Assembly (NCBI RefSeq): GCF_900112195.1
Contig: NZ_FOKR01000007.1
Span: 136,599 to 200,598, forward strand
DNA from: Butyrivibrio sp. YAB3001
GTDB taxonomy: Bacteria; Bacillota; Clostridia; Lachnospirales; Lachnospiraceae
Reading direction: 5' to 3'
DNA: 64,000 nucleotides
The translations under genes were made by a program, and so were the position numbers. The notes under the pieces are model-generated. The model was given only the letters and a program-made list of their open reading frames with translations, had not been told where the DNA came from and searched no databases. The number at the start of each line of letters is the position of its first letter. Position 1 is the stretch's first letter. Positions 51,128 through 60,812 of this stretch are shown piece by piece.

Positions 51128-52849
51128 TCAATTTCTCCTTATGAGCACCGGATTTGTTATCACCATGTTTGTACAATCAAGTTCAGCGGTAAAATACATA
51201 TAATTATCGTCTAATGCTGCCTCTGTCAGATTCATGCTATAGTCGAAAAATCCGCCAGTTTTTTGCCCTTTAAGCGGAATTTCTTTTCTCACTCCGTTTT
51301 CTGTGCAGATTTTAAGCTTGCTGAGCCTTCTGTTGGACAAAAGTCTGATATCTATGGTCAGCTTGCTGTCCGCTGCCTTTACTTTCACAGTTTCACCGGG
51401 GAGCTTCCCATTCACCTTAGGAATGAGAATAGGTCCATTTGTAAGGAAACTGTTTCCATTCCTCAAAAGATCAAGGATATATTCCTGCGAATGTGTAATA
51501 TCTCTTTCTTCTGAAGAATCAAAATGCACATATGTCCTTACGCATCCACTTGTAAGACTGGTTTCAGCCCATTTTTCCAGTATCGGAAGCAGTTTTGAAC
51601 CTATCTCCAACATTACATGGGTTTCATCCGCATATTTACTGTTAAGTTCATCAACATTTTTATCAATCGCATCAAGCGTTTCCATGATTTCATCAAAGAG
51701 CACGTGATAATCATCTGCGCAGATATTATGCGTATCACTTCCTGTGGTTGCCGGCAAAAACAGTCCTTTTTTAAGTAGTGAGATCCATAAAAGTCTTGCC
51801 GCATCATTGGTGCTTCCACTCATCATAGGATTGGAGCCATTCCATATTTCCATGGTCTCAAATATATCCAGCATATCGTAAAAATCAGGATTCCAAGAGA
51901 TTGATCTTTGAAGGTCTCTTGGATGATTTATCTGCGCCAGACCTCCGTTTTCCTTGATTTCATCAGTAATCCTCACAAATTCGTTGCGAAGATATTCATC
52001 TGTCCTGTCCTTGTCCTCCGGAATCGCGTAAATCACATCTTTGGCAACTCCCATAGCCATTACATGGCCATTAGATGTGGATATTTCCTTTGAAACAATA
52101 GGCACAAAGTCATTGCGGCGATTTGCTTTCCATGCGGCATGATTGAGCACATTATGATGATCTGATAATGCCCCGTAGGCAAGCCCCATCGCCATCATCG
52201 AATTTGCTATCTGCTCAGGAGTCTCCACCACATCATCGTCTCCTCCAAAAACAGGACTGGAATATATGCTGTGATGATGCAGTTCTCCTGCCATCCAGCC
52301 TTCGCCCTCCAAATTCACAAACCTGTTAAGCTCATATTCTTTTTTCGTATATTCATCTGCAGCAATAGTTAAATTGTCGGTTATTATTTCATATTCGCTG
52401 CCCTTGGACACCTCTATCACATAACGCCCCACAGGAAGCTTTCGTGAAAGACAACCATCAAAACCCGTAATATCACGGATCATGGTTATTTTTCCGTTTA
52501 CCCTGTTAAAAGAATCAAAATCTTCATTCTCGAGTAGCTTAAAAAGCTTCACCTGAGCTGGAGTTCCCTTTCCGCGGCACCTGGTTTCTACGAATAAATT
52601 TCCCAGTGGCGCGCCGTTTGGCACCAGGCCATTTCTGTGAAATCTGTTTCTGTCATTTTTTCCGGCATAGTCTACTTCATTCGTTCTCCTATTTTCACTG
52701 CAGGCAAAATGCTCATTTACATACTCTATATATTTGCACATTTTGTCCGCATCCATTGACTCAACAATCTTGTCCTCTCTGCTTTCATCCTTGTTAAGTC
52801 CTTGTAAAAGTCCGATTGCTATGCTCAAAAATTTGCTTTCTTTACTCAT
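51128..52849 (-). CDS. CehA/McbA-type PHP-domain metallohydrolase
   Basis: 573 residues from ATG 52849 (GGTGG 8 bases upstream). After an N-terminal beta region (about 1-190) the PHP site appears: GWMAGELHHHSIYSSP, YGALSDHHNVLNH, FVPIVSKEISTSNGHVMAMG, LAQINHPRDL and TTGSDTHNICADDYH. These His/Asp/Glu residues bind metals. CehA/McbA relatives hydrolyse phosphate or carbamate esters; the glycan role here is unclear. Confidence 0.8.
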   Translation of the reverse strand: MSKESKFLSIAIGLLQGLNKDESREDKIVESMDADKMCKYIEYVNEHFACSENRRTNEVDYAGKNDRNRFHRNGLVPNGAPLGNLFVETRCRGKGTPAQVKLFKLLENEDFDSFNRVNGKITMIRDITGFDGCLSRKLPVGRYVIEVSKGSEYEIITDNLTIAADEYTKKEYELNRFVNLEGEGWMAGELHHHSIYSSPVFGGDDDVVETPEQIANSMMAMGLAYGALSDHHNVLNHAAWKANRRNDFVPIVSKEISTSNGHVMAMGVAKDVIYAIPEDKDRTDEYLRNEFVRITDEIKENGGLAQINHPRDLQRSISWNPDFYDMLDIFETMEIWNGSNPMMSGSTNDAARLLWISLLKKGLFLPATTGSDTHNICADDYHVLFDEIMETLDAIDKNVDELNSKYADETHVMLEIGSKLLPILEKWAETSLTSGCVRTYVHFDSSEERDITHSQEYILDLLRNGNSFLTNGPILIPKVNGKLPGETVKVKAADSKLTIDIRLLSNRRLSKLKICTENGVRKEIPLKGQKTGGFFDYSMNLTEAALDDNYMYFTAELDCTNMVITNPVLIRRN

Positions 52850-52896
52850 GCTCTCTGCCACCTTTCACCGGAGGGTATTCCCAATTGTGAACAAAA

Positions 52897-52957
52897 AAAT
52901 GTATGATATAGGATTTATATTTTGACCAGCAAATCATAATCCTATATCATACATTTT
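52897..52957 (-). terminator. terminator after GH38 gene
   Basis: A 20-bp perfect inverted repeat (52897-52916 and 52938-52957) followed on the minus strand by TTTTTTT. It lies between the GH38 and PHP genes, so PHP probably has its own promoter or depends on read-through. Confidence 0.85.
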
Positions 52958-53002
52958 ATTTTTTTAGTCGTGCATTATCTACGCACTTTTTATAGCAAAT
53001 CT

Positions 53003-56000
53003 TTAAAAAGATTGCATTTTTTGCGTCCTGATTTTTAATGTCTTAATTTCAAACGGTTTAAAGGTCATGCTAAGCTCTTTCGCTGCATTTTCATCAGTGT
53101 TTATCAGGCTGTCGTCCTCAATTGCCTCTTCCATAAGGTTACATTCTACGACACTCTCCAGTAGAATATCCATATTCTGAAACAGCTTTACTTTTACAGC
53201 CACATCTCTTCCGTATCCCTCATAAAGCCTTATAATAATATCTTCTGAGTTTTCTGAAAGCTTTATAGCCTCGACAAAAATGCCATCTCTTTCAATGTCG
53301 ATCAGTTCTTTTGTAATAGTATCAATTGCCTTTTCTGAAGAATTCGTTTTGAATCGGTTCAAAAGAAGCTGAGGCGCCCAATAATGGTTGTTTTCGTTAA
53401 GTTTTCGCGCTTCCTCTATAACTTTTCCTGCAATATGGTTTCCTTTATGTGGTAATAATGAATAAGTAAACTCATGTATGCCCTGATCCGCATTGGGATT
53501 AGGAAAAATCCCCGATTTTATAAGGGTAAGCCTCATCAGCTTTTCTTTTGCGTCATAACCATATTTGCAGTCATTAAGGATAGCAACACCATAATCACCA
53601 TCATCGGATGTGATATCTATCCATTTATGAGCACAGCATTCAAACTTTGCCTTATCCCAGCTATTGTCCTTTTTAAGCTTTCTTTTTATGCTGCCAAACT
53701 GGACCTCACAGCTAATTTCAGATGCCTCGATATCAACAGGGAATGCTGCTTTTAACAAAATCTGATGCTCATGCCAGTCGACCTTCGTCTTAAAATCAAT
53801 CCGCCTGGATTTTGCATACAAAATGATAGTCTGCCAAATGGTTGATTTTCTGAACCGTCGCTCGATGCAGATTTCAATCCGACCGTTGTCTGCAACGAAT
53901 TTCCTCTCACCCTTGACATCAGCACTTATCGTTTTCCCTAAATCCGGCGAATTCTCTTTTGACGAACAATAAAACTTAGCTTCTATGCCCTGCGCCTTGG
54001 TAATATCCCAGTAAACATTCACAAAATCAGCGTCTATGTTCCAGCAGTCATACTCCCTTGGCTTATCCTCAAAGGCAATCAGATGATTTAGTGCAGTACC
54101 AGATTTATCCCTTAATTCTCTCTTATTTTCTATGTCATAAAGACTTACGATCTGGCCGTTTTCATCAATTGAAATGCTGTAATAATCTGTAAAAAACACT
54201 GCTGGGAAGTCATTCTTGCCTTTTTCGCAGCAAAGCATTACTTCATCAGCGATATTTGTACATTCCACGCTGTCCTTACATATTTCAGTATCATAATATC
54301 CTGTAGTTACAGGATCTTTTTTCTCTAAAATATCACCTTTCTGAACCAGGCTCTTACTTATGATTTCCTTTACTTCGGAAATTGCAGCCTCATATTCTTC
54401 CCAGGAATCCTTGTACACTTCCTCAATAGAAGATCCCGGCAAAATATCATGGAACTGATTGAGCATAAGCACTTTCCATGCGTTCATAAGGTTTTCTTTT
54501 GGATAGGCTGAACCATCCGTAAGCTTTTTATATACACATAGGATTTCTGCTTCTTTTAAAAGATACTCAAGTTTTCTGTTATATCTTTTATTTTTACCCA
54601 TGGATGTATATGTACCACGGTGAAATTCAAGATAAAGCTCATCGCTCCATGTAGGAACTTTTTCATTTTTCTCAAGTTTTTCAAGAAGTCCGCCAAAAAA
54701 CTCTGTAACCGTCTTCTGTACAGTCTTTGGCACACCCGGAATTCCAGCCCTAAGGCGCCTGTCCATCTCAAGCATTTCCCAGGTAGGACCGCCGCCCCCA
54801 TCTCCAAAGCCATAGCAGGATAATACTTCATCTGTTATCTCTTTTTCTCTAAAGGCGCGCCAGGTTCCCATTATCTGACTGGCATCCTGTCTTCCGTTGT
54901 AGGTATAATTCAATATTCCGCCTTCGTTCATGACCTGATCAGCCTTGGGAAAATCACAGGTTGTTATGATATATGCAGGAATCCTGCTTCTATCAATACC
55001 TTCCCAGTAAAAGAGGTCATATGGAAGTCTGTTAGTATCATTCCACGCAAGTTTTGTAGTTACAAATGCCCTTATCCCACTCTTGTTAAGTATCTGGGGC
55101 ATTGCAGCGCTGTATCCAAAAACATCGGGAAGCCACAAAATCGTGCTTTCTATTCCAAACTTTTCTTTAAAATACTTTTTCCCATACAAAATCTGCCTTA
55201 CCAGGGATTCTCCGCTTGTAAGATTGCAGTCAGCCTCAAGCCACATTGCTCCTTCAGGCTCAAATCGGCCTTCATTCACTTTGGAACAGATCTCATCAAA
55301 AAGCTGTGGTTCTTCCTCTCTGACATATTCGTACATCTGCGGCGTACTCGCCATAAAAAGATATTCAGGATACCTTTTCATAAGCTCCATCACTGTAGAA
55401 TAACTTCTTATGACTTTCTCTCTTGTCTGTTTCGTCTGCCATTTCCAGGCAACATCAATATGCGTATGCCCGACACATGCAACAATTGCAGGATTCTCAC
55501 CGGTACCATATAGATTATTCCAAAGATAATCCAATGCCGCTTTCAAAGACTTAGTGTCTGCAATACAACTCCCTTTATCATCACTTTCTTTTCCCCATAT
55601 TATCAGATTACAAGCCTTTTCCAGAGTTTTTAAAATAACATCTGCATTCTTTTCATCAATTGGTTTATCTACATTTACAGACTCTTTATCACTGAGCAAA
55701 TCTATCGCATTTTGTCTTGAATCGATGCCAAGCATCGCTTTTGCAGCATCAAATGGAACAAGTAAATCAAAATAGGCTTTTTGAGCAACTTCATCCAACG
55801 CAGCTATCTTCATATCAAGATAATTGCCATTTTCCGAAAGATTTGAATAGGCATATATGCGAATATCTATTGTCCTAGAAGTTTCTTTTTCCCAATCATC
55901 TGCAGAATAGATACTCACTATGTTATGATTCATATCCATTCCGCTTCGTCTGTTGCCATTTATGTAAATGAGCATCTGCGGATTATCAGTATTCCATATA

Positions 56001-56299
56001 TCATCAGCTCCCGTTGACAGGAAAAAGAATACCTCTTTTCCATAGAATTTCTCAGGAATACAGATTTTAAACGCAAAAAGTTCATGCCCATCCGGCTCTC
56101 CCCAGGTAGTTCCCGGTTCAAAGGTTTCCCATTTAGTATAATCCTCAAAAAGCTCCTGCCTGTGCTCATAGGGGACTTTTTTGCACCTGATTCCTTCAGG
56201 AGCAAGCACTTCTACTATAGAAGCACAGTTTCCAAACATCTGGCTTTTTAATTTATTAAGTACATTTTCGATTGGAATGAGTCTTTCTTTTGATACCAT
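53003..56299 (-). CDS. GH38 alpha-mannosidase
   Basis: 1098 residues. VACVGHTHIDVAWKWQTKQT holds the zinc-binding HxD; ASTPQMYEYVREEEPQLF; the nucleophile Asp is in GAMWLEADCNLTSGESLVRQ; ILWLPDVFGYSAAMPQIL gives further zinc contacts. Class IIC-like cytosolic mannosidases have this sequence style. No signal peptide. It releases terminal alpha-mannose. Its last codons overlap a GCATTTTTTGC motif at 53014-53024. Follows the 56591-57256 gene after about 290 bp. Confidence 0.92.
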   Translation of the reverse strand: MVSKERLIPIENVLNKLKSQMFGNCASIVEVLAPEGIRCKKVPYEHRQELFEDYTKWETFEPGTTWGEPDGHELFAFKICIPEKFYGKEVFFFLSTGADDIWNTDNPQMLIYINGNRRSGMDMNHNIVSIYSADDWEKETSRTIDIRIYAYSNLSENGNYLDMKIAALDEVAQKAYFDLLVPFDAAKAMLGIDSRQNAIDLLSDKESVNVDKPIDEKNADVILKTLEKACNLIIWGKESDDKGSCIADTKSLKAALDYLWNNLYGTGENPAIVACVGHTHIDVAWKWQTKQTREKVIRSYSTVMELMKRYPEYLFMASTPQMYEYVREEEPQLFDEICSKVNEGRFEPEGAMWLEADCNLTSGESLVRQILYGKKYFKEKFGIESTILWLPDVFGYSAAMPQILNKSGIRAFVTTKLAWNDTNRLPYDLFYWEGIDRSRIPAYIITTCDFPKADQVMNEGGILNYTYNGRQDASQIMGTWRAFREKEITDEVLSCYGFGDGGGGPTWEMLEMDRRLRAGIPGVPKTVQKTVTEFFGGLLEKLEKNEKVPTWSDELYLEFHRGTYTSMGKNKRYNRKLEYLLKEAEILCVYKKLTDGSAYPKENLMNAWKVLMLNQFHDILPGSSIEEVYKDSWEEYEAAISEVKEIISKSLVQKGDILEKKDPVTTGYYDTEICKDSVECTNIADEVMLCCEKGKNDFPAVFFTDYYSISIDENGQIVSLYDIENKRELRDKSGTALNHLIAFEDKPREYDCWNIDADFVNVYWDITKAQGIEAKFYCSSKENSPDLGKTISADVKGERKFVADNGRIEICIERRFRKSTIWQTIILYAKSRRIDFKTKVDWHEHQILLKAAFPVDIEASEISCEVQFGSIKRKLKKDNSWDKAKFECCAHKWIDITSDDGDYGVAILNDCKYGYDAKEKLMRLTLIKSGIFPNPNADQGIHEFTYSLLPHKGNHIAGKVIEEARKLNENNHYWAPQLLLNRFKTNSSEKAIDTITKELIDIERDGIFVEAIKLSENSEDIIIRLYEGYGRDVAVKVKLFQNMDILLESVVECNLMEEAIEDDSLINTDENAAKELSMTFKPFEIKTLKIRTQKMQSF

Positions 56300-56590
56300 C
56301 TTAACAACCTATATATTTGAGATAATTAAAGATAAAACTGCTACACTAACATAGACAACTGGTAACAATTCCGAATATATTCAAATTAATTGAATGATGT
56401 ACTAGTGTGCTGGCTTGTTCATATTTAATCAAATGACGAAGTAGATCATTTCATAGGCAAGGATGATAAATCGCTGGCAATGCGGGCATTGTCAAGATTT
56501 TCAGACGTAGCATATGAAATTGAGATACAAGTTATTTGATTGAATATGAGCTAGACAGTACACTATCCCAGTTTGTCTCAAGATGCCGTT
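56300..56590. other. gap between GH38 and the gene at 56591
   Basis: About 290 bp. A plus-strand frame without a start (about 56430-56540) reads KDDKSLAMRALSRFSDVAYE to a stop and looks like a relic of a gene I cannot name. No strong hairpin seen. Confidence 0.35.
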
Positions 56591-57256
56591 TTAGTACATA
56601 ATTCCAAGATTACTTAACTGCGCCTTTATAAATCCTGGAATTTCTTTTTCCAATTGTGCTCCATCCATGTATTTATCATCTGCTATATGGCATCTGACAA
56701 ACTCCATGGATGGTGTAAAACTCAGATTATCTCTGATATACTGCACAATCTTTTTATCATCTTCATCAGAAATATGGATATCTGAAGTAAACCGCTCCGG
56801 CGCATCAAGCCCATATATTCCGGCAAGCCTCCCACATGATGAAAAGAGCTCCGTATATATGTACATTAGCTTCGGATCTGCTACCATTGCATGTTTACCT
56901 GGCTGAGAATACATGACAATATTAGATTCGTTTTCCAACTTGCCAAACTCTTTATTCAGAGCATTTAAAAATCTGCCATGAAAGCTTCCTTCAGCCCCAA
57001 CCACTTTGTCATTTACATCAAGATATACCCAAATATGCTCCAGGTCATACAGATGCTGAATATCAAAATCAAGATAATATGCGTACTCCAGTACTTTTAC
57101 GGCACCTCTCATATTCTCGAAGTCAAATTTCCTGTTAAAAGATATGCTCTTTGAGCCATTTTTCGTATACTCTGTAAATCCTATTCTTTTTATCTCTACA
57201 GGCTCTCTTTTATCCATATATATAATTGGAGCATATTTTAAGGCAAGACTATTCAT
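56591..57256 (-). CDS. 221-residue protein, Vps62/NPP1-like
   Basis: LALKYAPIIYMDKREPVEIK, YAYYLDFDIQHLYDLEHIWV YLD region and VVGAEGSFHGRFLN recall the Vps62/NPP1-like beta fold (a ...HxxDLEH-type core), though I am not certain. GGAG 8 bases before ATG 57256, which lies 18 bases after the GH29 stop, so it is in the GH29 operon. No signal peptide. Function unknown. Confidence 0.5.
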   Translation of the reverse strand: MNSLALKYAPIIYMDKREPVEIKRIGFTEYTKNGSKSISFNRKFDFENMRGAVKVLEYAYYLDFDIQHLYDLEHIWVYLDVNDKVVGAEGSFHGRFLNALNKEFGKLENESNIVMYSQPGKHAMVADPKLMYIYTELFSSCGRLAGIYGLDAPERFTSDIHISDEDDKKIVQYIRDNLSFTPSMEFVRCHIADDKYMDGAQLEKEIPGFIKAQLSNLGIMY

Positions 57257-57274
57257 GGCTATTTCTCCATTTTA

Positions 57275-58753
57275 TTACATCATTTTAATCTTAAAGCAGA
57301 TAGGCATGTCTGACTTAAAGCTCTCAGATGCTTTGATTACCATCTCTTCTTCATTTCTTTCAAAAGGAAGTGTTTCGCCGGTTGAAAGAAGTGTCACTTC
57401 GTCAATCAGCATATCTCTTATCTTAAGCCTCTTGAAGGCTTTGATCTTAACATCCTCTAAAGCAGGCTTCATCCAGAAGGCATAGACAATTCCGTTTTTA
57501 TAAGTGAATCTGAAATCAGAACTTGTATATGGTACTTCTTCATAATCTGCAAAGCTTCCGCTTGCGATAACTGTGTCGCCTTCTTTATACTGTGTCCAAT
57601 AAGTTGTGTCATAAATGCCTTCGCCATTTACAGACATCCACTCGCCAATTTCTGAAAGAGCCTTTTCATCTTCCTCCGTAAATGTTCCGTCAGGCTTAGG
57701 ACCGATATTCAAGAGGAAGTTACCATTTTTGCTCACAGCATCTATCAGATCGCATACGAGCTTACGTCCGCTCTTGTACTCATTATCCTTGATATATCCC
57801 CACGATCTGTTGCCGATTGCTGTATCTGTCTGCCAGTATCTTGGTGATATTTCAGTCAACGCGCCTCTTTCCACATCATAGGTTGCCACATCCCATGGGA
57901 ATGCATGATGTTTGTAGCATATAGTTACTTCTTTTCCCCATTCTTTTGCACGATTATAGTAATATGCGCACAGCTTCTTAAGATATGGCTTAAAAGAGTG
58001 ATTCTGAATCCACCAGTCAAAATAAAGCATTGATGGCTTATATCTGTCGATAAGTTCAGCTGTTCTTACAATCCAGTCCTCTAGCCACTCTTTATCAGCA
58101 CCCTTTGCATGAGGATCTTCTGTGGAATCCGTGAACTTTTCATCCTGCCATTCCGGACACAAAACAGCCGGTCCATAAAAATCCTGGTAGTTCTCATCGT
58201 TGACATCGCTGTCAAATTCACGTCCAAGGTTCATGAAAAAGTAATGCTCCGCTCTATGAGATGAACCGCAGAATGTGAGTCCCTGTTTATCACATTCTTC
58301 CTTGAGTAGTCCCGCGATATTCTTCTTAGGTCCCATATTTGCTGCATTCCACTTATTGAACTGTGTGTCATACATAGCAAAACCATCGTGGTGCTCCATT
58401 ACAGGCACAACATATCTGGCTCCGGCATTTTTAAATGTGCTGATCCATCTCTGCGCATCAAAGTTTTCAGCTTTGAACATCGGAATGAAATCCTTGTAGC
58501 CAAAATCTTTCTGTGAACCATAGGTCTCAATATGATGCTTAAATTCCCTGCAATTCTTGTTATACATATTTCTTGAATACCATTCATTGCCATAACCCGG
58601 AACGCTGTAAATTCCGTAATGAATGAATATTCCAAATTTTGCAGCCTTAAACCATTCAGGTGTTTCATGCTTGGACAAAGATTCCCAATTGTCCTTGAAA
58701 TCACCGGCTTCGTTAACTTTTTCAATCTCTTGTAAATATTCGCTCTTAGTCAT
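57275..58753 (-). CDS. GH29 alpha-L-fucosidase
   Basis: 492 residues. WFKAAKFGIFIHYGIYSVPG, VVPVMEHHDGFAMYDT and GSSHRAEHYFF line the active site; the nucleophile Asp is in PSMLYFDWWIQNHSF; NGNFLLNIGPKPDG closes the barrel. A C-terminal beta domain follows. No signal peptide, so it acts on imported fucosylated oligosaccharides. Its promoter has TTGATT, 16 bp, TATAAT and two GCATTTTTTGC-type sites upstream. Confidence 0.92.
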   Translation of the reverse strand: MTKSEYLQEIEKVNEAGDFKDNWESLSKHETPEWFKAAKFGIFIHYGIYSVPGYGNEWYSRNMYNKNCREFKHHIETYGSQKDFGYKDFIPMFKAENFDAQRWISTFKNAGARYVVPVMEHHDGFAMYDTQFNKWNAANMGPKKNIAGLLKEECDKQGLTFCGSSHRAEHYFFMNLGREFDSDVNDENYQDFYGPAVLCPEWQDEKFTDSTEDPHAKGADKEWLEDWIVRTAELIDRYKPSMLYFDWWIQNHSFKPYLKKLCAYYYNRAKEWGKEVTICYKHHAFPWDVATYDVERGALTEISPRYWQTDTAIGNRSWGYIKDNEYKSGRKLVCDLIDAVSKNGNFLLNIGPKPDGTFTEEDEKALSEIGEWMSVNGEGIYDTTYWTQYKEGDTVIASGSFADYEEVPYTSSDFRFTYKNGIVYAFWMKPALEDVKIKAFKRLKIRDMLIDEVTLLSTGETLPFERNEEEMVIKASESFKSDMPICFKIKMM

Positions 58754-58825
58754 GTAATTTTCCTTCCCCGTTTAGTAAAAATAACCTTTTAGCGTCAATT
58801 ATAGCTTTTCATCTACAACATTTTA

Positions 58826-58898
58826 ATTATACCTTTATGCTATCCTTAATCAACGCATTTTTTTGCCCAAAGTACGCTAAAATCTATGCATTTTTTGC
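58826..58898 (-). promoter_or_regulatory. GH29 promoter and two GCA-T6/7-GC sites
   Basis: Minus-strand TATAAT at 58826-58831, 16-bp spacer, TTGATT at 58848-58853. GCATTTTTTTGC (58855-58866) abuts the -35 and GCATTTTTTGC (58888-58898) lies 33 bp further. Arrangement suits activation by an AraC-type dimer. Confidence 0.6.
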
Positions 58899-58932
58899 TA
58901 TTGTAATAATCGAATTTGTTTACTACAAAACA

Positions 58933-58963
58933 AGGCAGATGACTGTAAATCAATCATCTGCCT
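58933..58963 (-). terminator. terminator after the flotillin gene
   Basis: AGGCAGATGA (58933-58942) pairs with TCATCTGCCT (58954-58963), followed on the minus strand by TTGTTTTG. Confidence 0.75.
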
Positions 58964-59029
58964 CTGCTTAGTCTATATCATATATTTGATATATAATATA
59001 TTTAAATTATGTTTTGTATATCTTTTATA

Positions 59030-60541
59030 TTACTTCTCAGTCTTAACACTCACATCCGCGCCTGTTATATTAACGTTCTTATTTACCTTTGCATCATATG
59101 TATTAGCTCTCATGATCTCAGCAAAATCAACACCTGTTGCCTCGCTCATGGTATCAAATACCTGCTTCATTACTACAGGCATGTTGCCAGATATCCTTGA
59201 TGCTCCACCTTCACCGCCTTCTCCGGTTTCATAGATATTGATCTTATCAATCTGTGAAAGAGGTTTTGCAATCTCAGCTGCAATCTGAGGCATTACTTTG
59301 ATCATCATCTCAGCCATAGCAGCGCCATTGTACTTCTTGTAAGCTTCTGCCTTTTTCTCCATTGCTTCAGCTTCTGCAAGACCTTTTGCCTTAATGGCTT
59401 CAGCTTCCGCACGACCTTTTGCTGCAATACCAGCAGCTTCAGCATCATACTTTGCCTTAATTCCTGCTGCTTCCTGTTCTGCAGCGAACTTCTGAGCTTC
59501 TGCCTGAGCTTTTCTTGCATCAGCTTCACGCTCCTGCTCATATTTAGCAGCCTCAGCTTTTCTCTGTCTCTGTACAAGTTCTGCTTCAGCTTTCTTTTCA
59601 GCCTGGTACTTCTCAGCATCAGCCTTCTTTTCAATTTCTGCAGCGAGTTCCTGCTGTTTTACAAGAACTTCTTTCTGTTTGAGTTCTGCTTCACGCTCAG
59701 CCTTTGCAATCTGAGCATTTACTGTAGCTGTCTGAATTGATTTCTGCTGTTCCTGCTGTTGAATTTCATATGCTGCATCAGCAACAGCGCTGGCTGTATC
59801 TGCCTCTCTCTTAAGTTCTGCCTGCTTAATCGCAAGAGCATTATTCTTTTCAGCAATCTCAGTCTGTGCAAGAACCCTTGCATCATTTGCTGCTTTATCT
59901 GCTTCAGCTTTGGCAATTGCTACGTCTCTGTCCGCCTGCGCCTTTGCAATAGCTGCATCTTTCTTGATCTTAGCTGTGTTATCCATACCAAGATCATTTA
60001 TAAGACCATTTTCATCTGTAACATTCTGAATATTACATGACAGAATTTCAATACCAAGCTTATTCATATCTCTTGATGCTTTTTCCATAACCTGATCTGA
60101 AAAGCTGTCTCTGTCGGTGTTAATAGTCTTAAGAGCCAGAGTACCAATGATCTCACGCATATTACCCTGTAATGAATCCTGAAGATCTTCTGTGATCTGT
60201 TCAGGTGCTTTATTAAGGAAGTTCTTTGCTGCAAGCTGAATTGCTTCTGCACTTGTACCAATTCTTACCTTGGCAACTGCATCTACATTAACATTGATAA
60301 AATCATTTGTTGGTACTGACTGCTCTGTCTTGATATCAACAGTCATCTGACCTAAATAAAGTTTATCTACTCTTTCAAAAAATGGAATCTTTATACCTGC
60401 ACGTCCAATAAGTATTCTTGGATTTTTTCTCATGCCTGAAATGATAAAGGCTCTGTCCGGCGGAGCTTTCACATACCCTGCAACGATAACCATTATCAGA
60501 ATAAGAATAACGGCAAAAATTGAAATTAATTGAATATTCAT
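59030..60541 (-). CDS. flotillin-like SPFH-domain protein
   Basis: 503 residues from ATG 60541 (AGAGG 5 bases upstream). One N-terminal helix (ISIFAVILILIMVIVAGYV), an SPFH domain (PPDRAFIISGMRKNPRILIG, VDIKTEQSVPTNDFINVNV), then a long Ala/Glu/Lys coiled coil (AEREAELKQKEVLVKQQELA). Flotillins scaffold membrane microdomains. A GCATTTTTTGC motif lies 128 bp before the start. No NfeD partner is adjacent, which is unusual. Confidence 0.9.
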   Translation of the reverse strand: MNIQLISIFAVILILIMVIVAGYVKAPPDRAFIISGMRKNPRILIGRAGIKIPFFERVDKLYLGQMTVDIKTEQSVPTNDFINVNVDAVAKVRIGTSAEAIQLAAKNFLNKAPEQITEDLQDSLQGNMREIIGTLALKTINTDRDSFSDQVMEKASRDMNKLGIEILSCNIQNVTDENGLINDLGMDNTAKIKKDAAIAKAQADRDVAIAKAEADKAANDARVLAQTEIAEKNNALAIKQAELKREADTASAVADAAYEIQQQEQQKSIQTATVNAQIAKAEREAELKQKEVLVKQQELAAEIEKKADAEKYQAEKKAEAELVQRQRKAEAAKYEQEREADARKAQAEAQKFAAEQEAAGIKAKYDAEAAGIAAKGRAEAEAIKAKGLAEAEAMEKKAEAYKKYNGAAMAEMMIKVMPQIAAEIAKPLSQIDKINIYETGEGGEGGASRISGNMPVVMKQVFDTMSEATGVDFAEIMRANTYDAKVNKNVNITGADVSVKTEK

Positions 60542-60668
60542 ACTTTCCTCTCTTTCCTTGGGATATTGTCCCAAAACATCAGCACTTAGATGTTTGTGTT
60601 GAAATAATTCTATCAAACAGCACTCTTAACAACAATATCAGACTTTTCGATTTCAATACATATATTTT

Positions 60669-60680
60669 GCATTTTTTGCA
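60669..60680 (-). promoter_or_regulatory. GCATTTTTTGC motif upstream of flotillin gene
   Basis: GCATTTTTTGCA at 60669-60680, between the divergent flotillin and YgjV-like genes, in very AT-rich sequence. Same core as at 45150, 53014 and 58888. Confidence 0.4.
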
Positions 60681-60812
60681 AATAAATAAATATTTGATTA
60701 TATTTTACATTTTTGGTAACATATTATTACTTTCCATTATTGTTTTATTGCAATATTTTTTACCGTTATTACAGTCACTCACAAATACTGACAATATGAT
60801 TGAGAGGTCCAC

